Assembly: GCA_937892345.1 (NCBI GenBank)
Contig: CALAGF010000348.1
Location: 1-19,885, forward strand
Direction: 5' to 3'
DNA length: 19,885 nt
From: an uncultured Rhodocyclaceae bacterium
GTDB taxonomy: Bacteria; Pseudomonadota; Gammaproteobacteria; Burkholderiales; Rhodocyclaceae
This document shows positions 6,742-14,715 of this stretch, piece by piece. Each line of letters begins with the position of its first letter. Position 1 is the stretch's first letter. The notes beneath the pieces were generated by a model that worked only from the letters and a program-made list of their open reading frames with translations, had not been told where the DNA came from and did no database searches. A program made the position numbers and the translations under genes.

Positions 6742-9031
6742 GTTTGTTCTCCTTGAATATTGCCCGCGCGATCCAGGCCTGCCCCAGAGCCAGTCCGCCG
6801 TCGTTGGGCGGCACCTGCCGCGCTTCGAGCAGCACCAGATCGACCGCATTCAGCCGTTCGCGCAGCGCACTCATCATCACTTCATTCATTGCACAGCCCC
6901 CGCCCACCACGATTTCCCGGCATTTTTCCCGGTCGACCGCAGCAATCAGCCAATGAGCCAGTCCGGCCGCGACGGTCGCATGAAAACGGGCTGCGCCCAG
7001 CGCCGGATCGCGACAATCCAGCAAATGCAGCACCATGGGCGTGAAGTCCAGCATGCGGCCATCCGCTGACAACTGGTAGCCCCCCGCAATCGCTTCTGCC
7101 GGACCGTGGGCAAGCGCCAGCGCTTCCAGTTGCATCGCTGCCTGCCCTTCGTACTGCATGCTGCCGCAGATGCCGAGCAGGCCGGCAGCCGCATCAAACC
7201 ACCGCCCGAGGCTGGTGGTTTCCGGGCTGCGCAGCTTGCGCGCCAGCATGGTGAGCAGTGAAGCACCTTCGTGTCCGGGCTGGCGCTGGGTCAGCCAGCC
7301 GCCAACACGGTAACCCAGACCCGCCGCGTGCAGTGCCGAAACGCCCATGCGCCACGGTTCGCGGGCGGCACGGTCGCCACCGGGCAGAGCCAGCGGCCTG
7401 AGATGCCCCAGACGCTCGCAGCCGGCGCCGTCGAGGCGCAGCAGTTCGCCGCCCCAGGCCGAGCCATCCGGACCCAGACCTACGCCGTCGAGCGCCAGGC
7501 CGATTACCGGCGTGGTGACGCCATGTTCAGCGCAGATCGCCGCCAGATGTGCCTGATGATGCGGCACTGCCAATGCCGGCACCCCGAGTTGATCGGCCAA
7601 CTGCAAGGCCAGCCGGGTCGAGGCGTAATCCGGATGCAGGTCGTGGGCAATCAGATCGGGCCGAACTTCAAGGATGGACAGTAAATGCGTCACTGCCTCT
7701 TCAAGAAAGGCGATGCTGACCGCGTTATCCAGACTGCCAATATGCTGCGACAAAAAGGCTTGCTTGCCCTTGAACACGCAAACCGTGTTCTTCAGATGAC
7801 CGCCAAGGGCCAGCACCGTCGGCCCGCCCTTGACGAGCGAGATGGGCAGCGGCACATAGCCGCGCGCACGGCGAACGAAACGCGCCCCGGCAGGCGTGGC
7901 ACGCAGGACCGAATCATCACAGCGCACGACGATTTCGCGATCGTGCAGCAAATAGGCATCGGCGATGCCCTGCAGCCGTGCCAGCGCTTCGTCGTTGCCC
8001 ATCACCAGCGGCTCGCTTTGGGGATTGGCGCTGGTCATCACCAACAACAGGTCGGCGGGTTCAGCCAGCCAGCCCGTGCCAGCCGGTTGCCCGGCGACTT
8101 CGTGCCAAAGCAGAAGATGCAGCGGCGTTGCCGGCAGCATCACGCCCAGATGCCCCAAGTCCGGCGCAACGCCGGGCAAGTCCACTTCGCCCTTGCGACA
8201 CAGGACAATCGGCGCTGCAGGGCTGCGCAGAAGCTCGCTCGCCGCGGTATCGATCAGTGCAACATCCGCGAAAGAAAGCGGATTCAGGCCCATCACGGCA
8301 AAGGGTTTGGCTTCGCGGGCCTTGCGTTCACGCAGCCTGGCCACAGCCTCGGGATTGCGCGCATCGCAGGCCAGATGACAGCCGCCCAGGCCCTTGATCG
8401 CAACGATTTCGCCGACGCGCAGGCGGGCCAGCGTTTCGCTCAGCGGATCACCGTCGACCGCAAGACCGTGCTCATCCAGCAGCCGCAACTGCGGCCCGCA
8501 TGCCGGACAGCAGGTCGTTTCCGCATGAAAACGCCGGTCGACCGGCGCACGATATTCCTGCGCACATGGCGGACACAGGGGAAATGGCGCGAGGCTTGTT
8601 TTGGTCCGGTCGTAGGGCAGACCGGCGCTCACCGTGTAGCGCGGACCGCAATGGGTACACGTGGTGAAGGCATAGCGCCAGCGACGGTTGGCGGGATCGC
8701 AGATGTCAGCAATGCAATCCGCGCAAAGCGCCGTATCCGGACCGATTGCCGAGGCAATCTCCCCGGCGATGCTGTCGAGAATTTCGAATCCCGGGGTGTC
8801 GACCGTATACGCCAGCTGCTCGATGGTATCGATCCGGGAGAGGGGCGGCGCTTCCAGCGGCAGACGGCGGAGGAATTCCGCCCTGTGCACACCGTCGACC
8901 GCAACACTCACCCCGGCGCCGTCGTTGCGTACCCAGCCTTGCAGGCCGAGTTCATTGGCCAGGCGCCAGACATAGGGCCGGAATCCGACGCCCTGAACCA
9001 GGCCGCGAATGGAAAGCCGCAGCCCGCTCAC
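6710..9031 (-). CDS. hypF: HypF, carbamoyltransferase
   Basis: A 773-residue full-length HypF. It converts carbamoyl phosphate and ATP to carbamoyl-AMP and transfers the carbamoyl group to HypE. Domains in order: an acylphosphatase-like N-terminus with GLVQGVGFRPYVWRLA at 11-26; paired zinc-finger-type CxxC motifs (CADC, CTHC, CPPC, CPAC) at roughly 110-200; a YrdC-like nucleotide domain with KGLGGCHLACDA; and a Kae1/TobZ-like C-terminal domain with HHQAHLAA and VVGGGCAMNEVM. The start is GTG 9031, overlapping the hypB stop as GTGA. A longer frame to 9262 runs inside hypB. One of the two HypF copies in Cupriavidus necator is truncated; this one is complete. It overlaps hypC by 32 bases. Confidence 0.95.
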   Translation of the reverse strand: MSGLRLSIRGLVQGVGFRPYVWRLANELGLQGWVRNDGAGVSVAVDGVHRAEFLRRLPLEAPPLSRIDTIEQLAYTVDTPGFEILDSIAGEIASAIGPDTALCADCIADICDPANRRWRYAFTTCTHCGPRYTVSAGLPYDRTKTSLAPFPLCPPCAQEYRAPVDRRFHAETTCCPACGPQLRLLDEHGLAVDGDPLSETLARLRVGEIVAIKGLGGCHLACDARNPEAVARLRERKAREAKPFAVMGLNPLSFADVALIDTAASELLRSPAAPIVLCRKGEVDLPGVAPDLGHLGVMLPATPLHLLLWHEVAGQPAGTGWLAEPADLLLVMTSANPQSEPLVMGNDEALARLQGIADAYLLHDREIVVRCDDSVLRATPAGARFVRRARGYVPLPISLVKGGPTVLALGGHLKNTVCVFKGKQAFLSQHIGSLDNAVSIAFLEEAVTHLLSILEVRPDLIAHDLHPDYASTRLALQLADQLGVPALAVPHHQAHLAAICAEHGVTTPVIGLALDGVGLGPDGSAWGGELLRLDGAGCERLGHLRPLALPGGDRAAREPWRMGVSALHAAGLGYRVGGWLTQRQPGHEGASLLTMLARKLRSPETTSLGRWFDAAAGLLGICGSMQYEGQAAMQLEALALAHGPAEAIAGGYQLSADGRMLDFTPMVLHLLDCRDPALGAARFHATVAAGLAHWLIAAVDREKCREIVVGGGCAMNEVMMSALRERLNAVDLVLLEARQVPPNDGGLALGQAWIARAIFKENKHVSGDSSAGC

Positions 9032-9969
9032 CGGGCCGCCAGTTGCTGCTCCAGCTCGGCAATCCGCCGTTGCAGCGCGTCGACCGTCACTTGGCGCAGC
9101 CCCTGTTGTCTGGCCACTCCCGCCCTGATCCAGTCCAGCCATTCGTCCAGTCCTTCGCCACTGGTCGCCGAGACCCGGATCAGCTTGAGTTTGGGATTGA
9201 CCCGGCGGGCGTTGGCTTCGGCCAGATCGGCATCGAATTGCAGATAGGGCAACAGGTCGCATTTGTTGAGCAGCATCACGTCCGCCGCAGCAAACATGTC
9301 CGGATACTTGAGCGGCTTGTCCTCGCCCTCGGTCACCGAAAGGATGGCGACCTTGTGATGCTCGCCGAGATCAAAAGCAGCAGGGCATACGAGGTTGCCG
9401 ACATTTTCGATCAGGAAGAGTGATCCTTCGGCCGGCTTGAGGCGTTCCATCGCATGACCGACCATGTGGCCGTCGAGGTGGCAGCCCTTGCCGGTATTGA
9501 TCTGCAGCGCGGGCACACCGGTCGCGCGGATACGTTCAGCATCGTTGGCGGTTTGCTGATCGCCTTCGACCACGTTGATCGCCAAGGAGTCCTTCAAGCG
9601 TTCGATGGTCTTGCACAGCAGTGTGGTCTTGCCCGAGCCGGGGCTGGAGACCAGATTCAGCGCGAAGATGCCGCGCGAATCGAACCACTTGCGGTTGGCG
9701 GTGGCATAGGCATTGTTTTTGGACAGGATGTCCTGCTCGATCTGCACCATGCGCGACTGGCTCATGCCCGGCACATGGGCGCGTGCCGGGCCGCTGCCAT
9801 AGTCGATGTCGCCGGCGCTCCCGTGATCGTGATCGTGATCGTGGTGATGTTCATGCGCATGTCCGTGCGGGTGAGCATGCACCGACCCATCGGCATGCAC
9901 ATGGGCATGCTCGTGCACACCGCCCTCGATCTTCACTTCACCAGCACTGCAGCCGCAAACCGTACACAT
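9028..9969 (-). CDS. hypB: HypB, nickel-binding GTPase with histidine-rich tail
   Basis: A 313-residue SIMIBI-class GTPase that drives nickel insertion with HypA. The N-terminal MCTVCGC motif is a known high-affinity nickel site. Residues 19-49 hold 15 histidines, a nickel-storage stretch as in rhizobial HypB. The G domain shows P-loop SSPGSGKTTLL at 108-118, VVEGDQQT, the metal-site GKGCHLDGHM, ENVGNLVCPA and NKCD for guanine specificity. The C-terminus has a short coiled-coil-like tail (VDALQRRIAELEQQLAAR). The start at ATG 9969 sets the MCTVCGC terminus. It is 13 bases after hypA and overlaps hypF. Confidence 0.96.
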   Translation of the reverse strand: MCTVCGCSAGEVKIEGGVHEHAHVHADGSVHAHPHGHAHEHHHDHDHDHGSAGDIDYGSGPARAHVPGMSQSRMVQIEQDILSKNNAYATANRKWFDSRGIFALNLVSSPGSGKTTLLCKTIERLKDSLAINVVEGDQQTANDAERIRATGVPALQINTGKGCHLDGHMVGHAMERLKPAEGSLFLIENVGNLVCPAAFDLGEHHKVAILSVTEGEDKPLKYPDMFAAADVMLLNKCDLLPYLQFDADLAEANARRVNPKLKLIRVSATSGEGLDEWLDWIRAGVARQQGLRQVTVDALQRRIAELEQQLAAR

Positions 9970-9982
9970 ACCTGTCTCCCGA

Positions 9983-10324
9983 TCACTCGATTTCGATTTC
10001 CCTGACCCGCATCTCGGTCCCGCCGGTGGGCTGAACCTGATAACTGCCACAGGTCGGGCAACTGCCATACAACTCAGTCATGGGCACGGTGGCAGCGCAC
10101 TGCATGCACCAGCCGGCACCCGGCACATCGACAATTTCCAACGCCGCCCCCTCGAGCACACTGTTTCGTGTCACCACGTCAAAACAGAAGCTCAGCGCCT
10201 CCGGCTGCACCGATGACATGCGCCCGATTTCGAGCACGACCAGCTTGACACGTTTGGCGCCTTCACGGCGTGCAGTCTCTTCAACCAGTTGCAGTACGCC
10301 CTCGGCAAGCGACATTTCATGCAT
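9983..10324 (-). CDS. hypA: HypA, nickel metallochaperone
   Basis: A 113-residue HypA/HybF protein. It begins MHEMSLAEG; the N-terminal Met-His-Glu binds nickel for handover to the hydrogenase large subunit. The zinc site is C73xxC76 and C89xxC92 (WCMQC and SCPTC). GGAG seven bases upstream supports ATG 10324; the longer open frame to 10423 has no such support. It is the first gene of the hyp operon in this window. The upstream region 10325-10610 is shared with a divergently transcribed diguanylate cyclase gene. Confidence 0.95.
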   Translation of the reverse strand: MHEMSLAEGVLQLVEETARREGAKRVKLVVLEIGRMSSVQPEALSFCFDVVTRNSVLEGAALEIVDVPGAGWCMQCAATVPMTELYGSCPTCGSYQVQPTGGTEMRVREIEIE

Positions 10325-10516
10325 TCGACAGCTCCACGACAAAAGGGACGCAAGGGTCCAGCGCCAGCACGGCCTGTCAAAGGCATTGCCTTGCCTCGGC
10401 CGGGCCTGCTGCCCGGAGAGCAACGAGAATAGCGCAGCCGGGGTGACAAAGTAAGAACGTGCATTTCACAGCAAACACCCAGCTTCCACTTCACACCAAA
10501 ACAAGGCAAATCTTTA

Positions 10517-10530
10517 TTGATGTCGCTCAA
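10517..10530. promoter_or_regulatory. FNR/Anr-type box between hypA and the diguanylate cyclase gene
   Basis: TTGATGTCGCTCAA matches the palindrome TTGAT-N4-ATCAA at nine of ten defined bases. The box starts exactly 35 bases upstream of a TAGAAT hexamer on the plus strand, which puts its centre near -41.5 for that gene, the class II activator position. On the minus strand the equivalent -10 position (TGTGAA) is poor. The box therefore more likely serves the cyclase gene, though an effect on hypA is possible. Confidence 0.5.
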
Positions 10531-10551
10531 GGCCCAATGGCTGGCAAGTTC

Positions 10552-10557
10552 TAGAAT
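10552..10557 (+). promoter_or_regulatory. Candidate -10 element of the diguanylate cyclase gene
   Basis: TAGAAT differs from TATAAT at one base and lies 35 bases after the start of the FNR box. It predicts a transcript start near 10564, leaving a leader of about 47 bases before ATG 10611 but only about five before the TTG at 10569. This favours the later start codon. Confidence 0.45.
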
Positions 10558-10610
10558 CAAGAGAAGGGTTGGACATTTTTGGATCGTTTCTCCAGCACCA
10601 TGTTTTCGCC

Positions 10611-12386
10611 ATGACCAGTAAATCCGATGAAGCCTTGCTCCCGCGCAACGCCGCGCTGGCCGGATTGATCCGGGGCGAACCGCTGGGCGGCATCCTGGAG
10701 CTGATCGCGCTGTCGATCGAGGCTGAAGTCTGTGGCTGGCAGTGCGCAATCATGATCGCCAACGAAGCAGGCACTCTGCTTCGGGTCGGCGCCGCACCCC
10801 GGCTTCCCGAAGCCTACCGAGCCGCCATCGACAATCTGCCGATCGGTGACGGAATCGGTGCCTGCGGCACTGCCGCCAGCCGAAGAAGCCGCATCGTTTC
10901 GGAAAACGTGGCTACCGATCCGCTCTGGCAAGCTTTTACGAACCTTGCACAACTGGGCGGCTTTGCCGCCTGCTGGTCCGAACCGATCATCGGCCCGGAA
11001 GGCGAACTGCTCGGCACCTTTTCAGCCTACGCCGCCCAACCCGACCGGCCCGACAAAGCTCAGTGCGAACTGCTGCAGCAAGCCAGCCAGCTCACTGCCC
11101 TGATCCTCGCCCACGAGCGCAATGCCCGGCGCCTGCAAAGCAGCCATGAAACATTCAGCGGCATATTTCACAGTGTCAGCGAGGCCCTGCTCATCCTGGA
11201 TGAGCAAGACCACTTTCTTGCGGTCAACCAGCGCGCAGAGGAACTATTCGGACGGTCCGCAGGCGAACTGCTGCGCTGCACACCCGGCGATTTGGCCGCC
11301 GACTGCCAAGACCTCGGCTGCGATATCGACGCTTGCATCCGCAAGGCCTTTGCCGGCACACCACAACATCTGGAATACCGGGGCAAGCGCCCCAATGGCG
11401 ATATCTTTCCGCTGGAGATTCTCCTGCACGCCGGCGTTTATTTCGGCCAACCTGCGGTGATTGCCAGCGCGCTCGACATCAGCGAGCGCAAGGCTGCCGA
11501 GGAACGCCAGAAACTTGCCGCCAGCGTGTTCGAAAACGCTCGCGAAGGGATCATGATCACCGATCCGCAAGGTGAAATCGTCGAAGTGAATGCCACCTTC
11601 AGCGATCTCACCGGCTACTCCCGTAACGAAGCACTAGGCAAACACGCCGCCTTCCTTGCCTCGGGCCATCACGACACCAACTTCTATCGAAGCATGTGGG
11701 AAGCGGTCAAAAGTGTCGGCCACTGGCGTGGCGAAATCTGGAACCGCAAGAAAAACGGCGAAATTTTCGCCGAGCTGCTGACCATTTCTGCGGTCCACAA
11801 TCCGCAGGGGAAAATTTCCCATATGGTGGGCCTCTTTTCGGACATCACCCGGCAGAAGGAAAAACAGCAGGAACTCGAGCGCCTGGCTCACTACGACGTC
11901 CTGACCCAGTTGCCTAACCGCATGCTGCTTGCCGACCGCATCTCGCTGTCGATGGCGCAAACCCTGCGCAGCGGCAAAATGCTGGGCGTCTGCTATCTCG
12001 ATCTCGACGAATTCAAACCCGTCAACGACCGTTATGGCCATGCCATCGGCGATCAGTTGCTGATTGAAGTTGCGCATCGCCTGAAAGGCTGCGTCCGTGC
12101 AGGTGACACCGTTTCCCGTCTGGGCGGAGACGAGTTTGTCCTCCTGCTCAACGACCTCGCTGACGATGAGGAATGCAACAGCGCACTGGAGCGCATCGTC
12201 GCGGCACTGGCACAAGACTTCCAGGTTGCCGGACACGAAATTCGCGTCTCCGCCAGTCTGGGGGTCACCCTGTATCCACGCGACGACACTAACGCCGAGC
12301 ACCTGCTCCACCATGCGGACGAGGCGATGTATCAAGCCAAGGACGAGGGGCGCAACCGCTACCGGATCTACACCCCGTCGGGCTGA
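10611..12386 (+). CDS. GAF-PAS-PAS-GGDEF diguanylate cyclase
   Basis: A soluble 591-residue signalling protein, counted from ATG 10611. It has a GAF domain (about 20-165, with GDGIGACGTAASRRS and DPLW), two PAS domains (about 180-290 and 305-415, the second with GIMITDPQGEIVEVN and LTGYSRNE) and a C-terminal GGDEF domain (about 425-587). The active-site GGDEF is intact at 505-509. A RxxD inhibitory site (RAGD, 496-499) sits five residues before it, so product feedback is likely. No EAL domain or membrane segment is visible. It should make cyclic di-GMP in response to a ligand or redox cue sensed by GAF or PAS; the cue is not readable from the sequence. TTG 10569 would add 14 residues. The FNR box upstream suggests induction at low oxygen. 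Confidence 0.9.
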   Translation: MTSKSDEALLPRNAALAGLIRGEPLGGILELIALSIEAEVCGWQCAIMIANEAGTLLRVGAAPRLPEAYRAAIDNLPIGDGIGACGTAASRRSRIVSENVATDPLWQAFTNLAQLGGFAACWSEPIIGPEGELLGTFSAYAAQPDRPDKAQCELLQQASQLTALILAHERNARRLQSSHETFSGIFHSVSEALLILDEQDHFLAVNQRAEELFGRSAGELLRCTPGDLAADCQDLGCDIDACIRKAFAGTPQHLEYRGKRPNGDIFPLEILLHAGVYFGQPAVIASALDISERKAAEERQKLAASVFENAREGIMITDPQGEIVEVNATFSDLTGYSRNEALGKHAAFLASGHHDTNFYRSMWEAVKSVGHWRGEIWNRKKNGEIFAELLTISAVHNPQGKISHMVGLFSDITRQKEKQQELERLAHYDVLTQLPNRMLLADRISLSMAQTLRSGKMLGVCYLDLDEFKPVNDRYGHAIGDQLLIEVAHRLKGCVRAGDTVSRLGGDEFVLLLNDLADDEECNSALERIVAALAQDFQVAGHEIRVSASLGVTLYPRDDTNAEHLLHHADEAMYQAKDEGRNRYRIYTPSG

Positions 12387-12401
12387 GCCGCTGACGCTGC
12401 C

Positions 12402-13307
12402 TCAGAGCAAAATGCGGTAAGCAGGGGAGTTCAGGGCACGCACAGCCTCAAGCATGGCCTCCACCGCCTTCGGCCGGACAAAACCGGCGCGCCAGGCTAG
12501 CGCAATTCGTCGCGATGGTGCGGGATCGGCAAATGGAATCACGCTGATCATGTCGCTCGTGTAGGGGTGTTGCAAGGCACTTTCCGGGAGCACCGACACC
12601 CCCAAACCGGAAGCCACCATGCAGCGGATGGTACCGATCGAGTGCCCGAGCCGGATATCGGTTTCCGGGCTACTCACCTGCGGACAGGCGCCCAGAACCT
12701 GATCGCGGAAACAGTTGCCGGCCTTGAGCAACAGCACCTCATCTCCAGCCACATCTTCAGGCGCAATGAAGCTGCGCGTCTCCCAAGGATGTCCGCTGGG
12801 CACGATCACCTTGAAGGATTCATCGTAAAGCGGCCGGGTAAGCACCCCGGACAATTCAAAAGGCAGCGCGACAATCACCACATCCAGTTCGTTTTCACGC
12901 AGCATGTCGGCCAGATTTGCCGTCATGTTTTCCTCGATGACCAGTGGCATGTGGGGCGCCACATCTTTCAAGGAGTGAATCAACTGTGGCAGCAAATACG
13001 GCCCTATCGTATGAATTACGCCGAGCCGGAGCGTACCGTCCAGTTGATCCCGGCCGCGGTGAGCAATCTGCCTGACCTTTTCCGCCTCATCAAGCGCATG
13101 CTGCGCCTGCTCGACCACCCGGCGACCCACTGCACTCGGACTGACAAAGCCCTTGCCGCGCTCGAACAACTGCACGCCCAATTCATCTTCCAGCCGTGCA
13201 ATAGCCACACTGAGCGTCGGCTGACTGACCGAACAAGACTCGGCAGCACGACTGAAATTGCCTTCGTGTGCCAGTGCAACGATGTAGCGCAGTTCGGTCA
13301 AGGTCAT
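12402..13307 (-). CDS. oxyR: OxyR, peroxide-sensing LysR-type regulator
   Basis: A 301-residue LysR-family regulator. The N-terminal helix-turn-helix includes NFSRAAESCSVSQPTLS at about 17-33. The effector domain has the OxyR redox pair at C199 and C208 (GNCFRDQVLGAC), the same numbering as the E. coli protein, where H2O2 drives a disulfide between them. Conserved GLGVSVLPESAL also fits. The N-terminus (MTLTELRYIVALA) is of the type common in betaproteobacteria and differs from the gammaproteobacterial MNIRDLEYLVALA type. It is divergent from a cytochrome c peroxidase gene and shares with it an intergenic region holding an OxyR operator, so autoregulation is likely. A coding gap of 15 bases separates it from the convergent cyclase gene. 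Confidence 0.94.
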   Translation of the reverse strand: MTLTELRYIVALAHEGNFSRAAESCSVSQPTLSVAIARLEDELGVQLFERGKGFVSPSAVGRRVVEQAQHALDEAEKVRQIAHRGRDQLDGTLRLGVIHTIGPYLLPQLIHSLKDVAPHMPLVIEENMTANLADMLRENELDVVIVALPFELSGVLTRPLYDESFKVIVPSGHPWETRSFIAPEDVAGDEVLLLKAGNCFRDQVLGACPQVSSPETDIRLGHSIGTIRCMVASGLGVSVLPESALQHPYTSDMISVIPFADPAPSRRIALAWRAGFVRPKAVEAMLEAVRALNSPAYRILL

Positions 13308-13351
13308 ACAGCTCTCCTGAAACAGATTGGGGTCAAAAGCCCCTTTTTGTT

Positions 13352-13388
13352 ATAGGGAATACCTATAGTCGCTATAGATAATTCCCAT
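13352..13388. promoter_or_regulatory. OxyR operator, four tetranucleotide elements
   Basis: The arrangement is ATAG-N7-CTAT-N7-ATAG-N7-CCAT. This is the tetrameric OxyR recognition pattern ATAG-N7-CTAT-N7-ATAG-N7-CTAT with exact spacing and one mismatch in the last element. It lies 44 bases from oxyR and just upstream of the peroxidase FNR box, well placed to repress oxyR and activate the peroxidase gene. Confidence 0.85.
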
Positions 13389-13396
13389 AAAAATCA

Positions 13397-13410
13397 TTGA
13401 CTTGGATCAA
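13397..13410. promoter_or_regulatory. FNR/Anr box of the cytochrome c peroxidase gene
   Basis: TTGACTTGGATCAA matches TTGAT-N4-ATCAA at nine of ten bases. A possible -10 (GAGAAT, 13432-13437) begins 35 bases after the box start, the same offset as at the diguanylate cyclase promoter. FNR-family control of di-haem peroxidases is known in several proteobacteria, and E. coli uses both FNR and OxyR on its homologue. Confidence 0.7.
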
Positions 13411-13470
13411 GTCTAGCACAGCCGGCAGCAGGAGAATGGCGCAGCAGTTCAATTTCAATGAGGGAGAACA

Positions 13471-14472
13471 ATGATGCAACTGAAGATGATTCCGGGCGCC
13501 ATCGCCCTGCTGGCCGGCTTTGCTTTCCAATCCGCGGCACTGGCTGCCGACGAACCGATTCAGCCGATCAAACCACCGGCCAATATCAATCTGGGCATGG
13601 TTGAACTGGGCAAAAAACTCTATTTCGATCCGCGACTGTCCAAATCCGGCTTCATTTCCTGCAACTCCTGCCACAACCTCTCGATGGGCGGCACCGACAA
13701 TATTCCGACCTCGATTGGCGACAAATGGCAACAAGGGCCAATCAACGCGCCCACGGTGCTCAACTCCAGCCTGAATGTGGCGCAATTCTGGGACGGCCGC
13801 GCCGCCGATCTCAAGGCCCAAGCCGGCGGCCCGATTGCCAATCCGGGCGAAATGGCCTTTACGCATACGCTGGCCTTGGGCGTCCTGGAATCCATTCCCG
13901 GTTATGTCCGCGAGTTCAAGCAGGTTTTTGGCAAGAACAAGATCGATATCGATCAAGTCACCCTGGCGATTGCCGAATTCGAAAAGACGCTGGTTACCCC
14001 GAACTCGCGCTTCGACCAATGGCTTTTGGGTAAAAAGGATGCGTTGACCGCTGATGAGCAGGCGGGCTACAAACTCTTCAAGGACAGTGGCTGCGTCGCT
14101 TGCCACAACGGTGAGGCCGTCGGCGGCAACTCCTTCCAGAAGATGGGCCTGGTCGAGCCGTACAAGGCCGCCAGCCCGGCCGAGGGGCGCTCCGCGGTGA
14201 CCGGCAAGGATGCCGACCGCTTCAACTTCAAGGTGCCTTCGCTGCGCAACGTGGCGCTGACCTACCCCTACTTCCACGACGGCGCCGTCTGGGATCTCAA
14301 GGAGGCGGTGCAGATCATGGCGGACATCCAGCTCGGCCAGCGCCTGAGCGAGCAGGAGGCCGACGACATGACCGCCTACCTCGAGAGCCTGACCGGGGAG
14401 CAGCCGCAGATAGTGCTGCCCATACTGCCGCCGTCCCGGCCCGATACCCCCAGGCCTGAGGTGAAGAGCTGA
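13471..14472 (+). CDS. Di-haem cytochrome c peroxidase, mosaic of two codon styles
   Basis: A 333-residue periplasmic peroxidase that reduces H2O2 with electrons from a c-type cytochrome. A signal peptide ends near AALA-ADEP (residue 26). Two haem sites are present: CNSCH at 64-68 and CVACH at 208-212. NAPTVLNSS and FWDGR are typical. AGGGAG precedes two tandem ATGs at 13471 and 13474; either could start. Codon use changes sharply near codon 200. Before it Gln is 8 CAA to 3 CAG, Glu 6 GAA to 2 GAG and Lys is evenly split. After it all 9 Glu are GAG, all 7 Gln CAG and all 7 Lys AAG. The first part matches the genes to the left, the second part the genes to the right. The reading frame is intact, so the product would look normal, but it is probably a join of two organisms' homologues. 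Confidence 0.85.
   Translation: MMQLKMIPGAIALLAGFAFQSAALAADEPIQPIKPPANINLGMVELGKKLYFDPRLSKSGFISCNSCHNLSMGGTDNIPTSIGDKWQQGPINAPTVLNSSLNVAQFWDGRAADLKAQAGGPIANPGEMAFTHTLALGVLESIPGYVREFKQVFGKNKIDIDQVTLAIAEFEKTLVTPNSRFDQWLLGKKDALTADEQAGYKLFKDSGCVACHNGEAVGGNSFQKMGLVEPYKAASPAEGRSAVTGKDADRFNFKVPSLRNVALTYPYFHDGAVWDLKEAVQIMADIQLGQRLSEQEADDMTAYLESLTGEQPQIVLPILPPSRPDTPRPEVKS
14030..14110. other. Inferred junction between betaproteobacterial and Aeromonas-like DNA
   Basis: This interval, around the second haem motif of the peroxidase gene, is where codon preference flips and after which all genes look Aeromonas-like. The exact breakpoint cannot be placed, because a conserved segment shared by both homologues would hide it. 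I see no direct repeat, integrase, tRNA or insertion sequence here. Confidence 0.65.
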
Positions 14473-14489
14473 GCTACATGAGGAGAGTG

Positions 14490-14515
14490 GCGGAGCCGGT
14501 GGCTCCGCTTGTTGT
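14490..14515 (+). terminator. Rho-independent terminator after the peroxidase gene
   Basis: An 8-bp perfect GC-rich stem, GCGGAGCC/GGCTCCGC, with a three-base loop, is followed by TTGTTGT. It lies 17 bases past the stop codon at 14472. The 200 bases from here to the nuclease gene show no gene that I can support. Confidence 0.75.
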
Positions 14516-14715
14516 CTACCTATCTATCTGATAACCAAGTCAAAGTGCCGTTCCTGTCACAGCGAGAACGGGATGGCAATCCCCCAGCTGGCGACAGGGA
14601 TTTCACCGATCTGCCGCCCCCCTCACATTTCCGCGCTGCTCGCTATTTGTGCGATTGCCTTGCTCATCCGACCTGGTGTCAAATCACTCCGCCTAACACA
14701 AGGAGTGGCATAATA

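Noticed and set aside
6742..6849. N-terminal extension of HypC
   Set aside because: The extra residues lie inside hypF and would bury the essential Cys2, which must follow the initiator methionine.
7685..9247. Plus-strand open frame of 520 codons
   Set aside because: Antisense to hypF and hypB with no recognisable domain; a shadow of their codon bias.
10352..10380. Perfect TTGACA on the minus strand upstream of hypA as a -35 element
   Set aside because: The position 17 bases downstream reads ACCCTT, a poor -10, so I do not list it as a promoter.
10325..10610. Sigma54 promoter for the hyp operon, expected from HoxA
   Set aside because: I looked for GG-N10-GC in TGGCAC/TTGC context; the nearest candidate has 12 bases between GG and GC and a weak context.
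14509..14715. N-terminal extension of the nuclease gene
   Set aside because: No ribosome site at 14509, it starts on the T-rich side of a terminator, and the real signal peptide begins at 14716 behind AGGAG.
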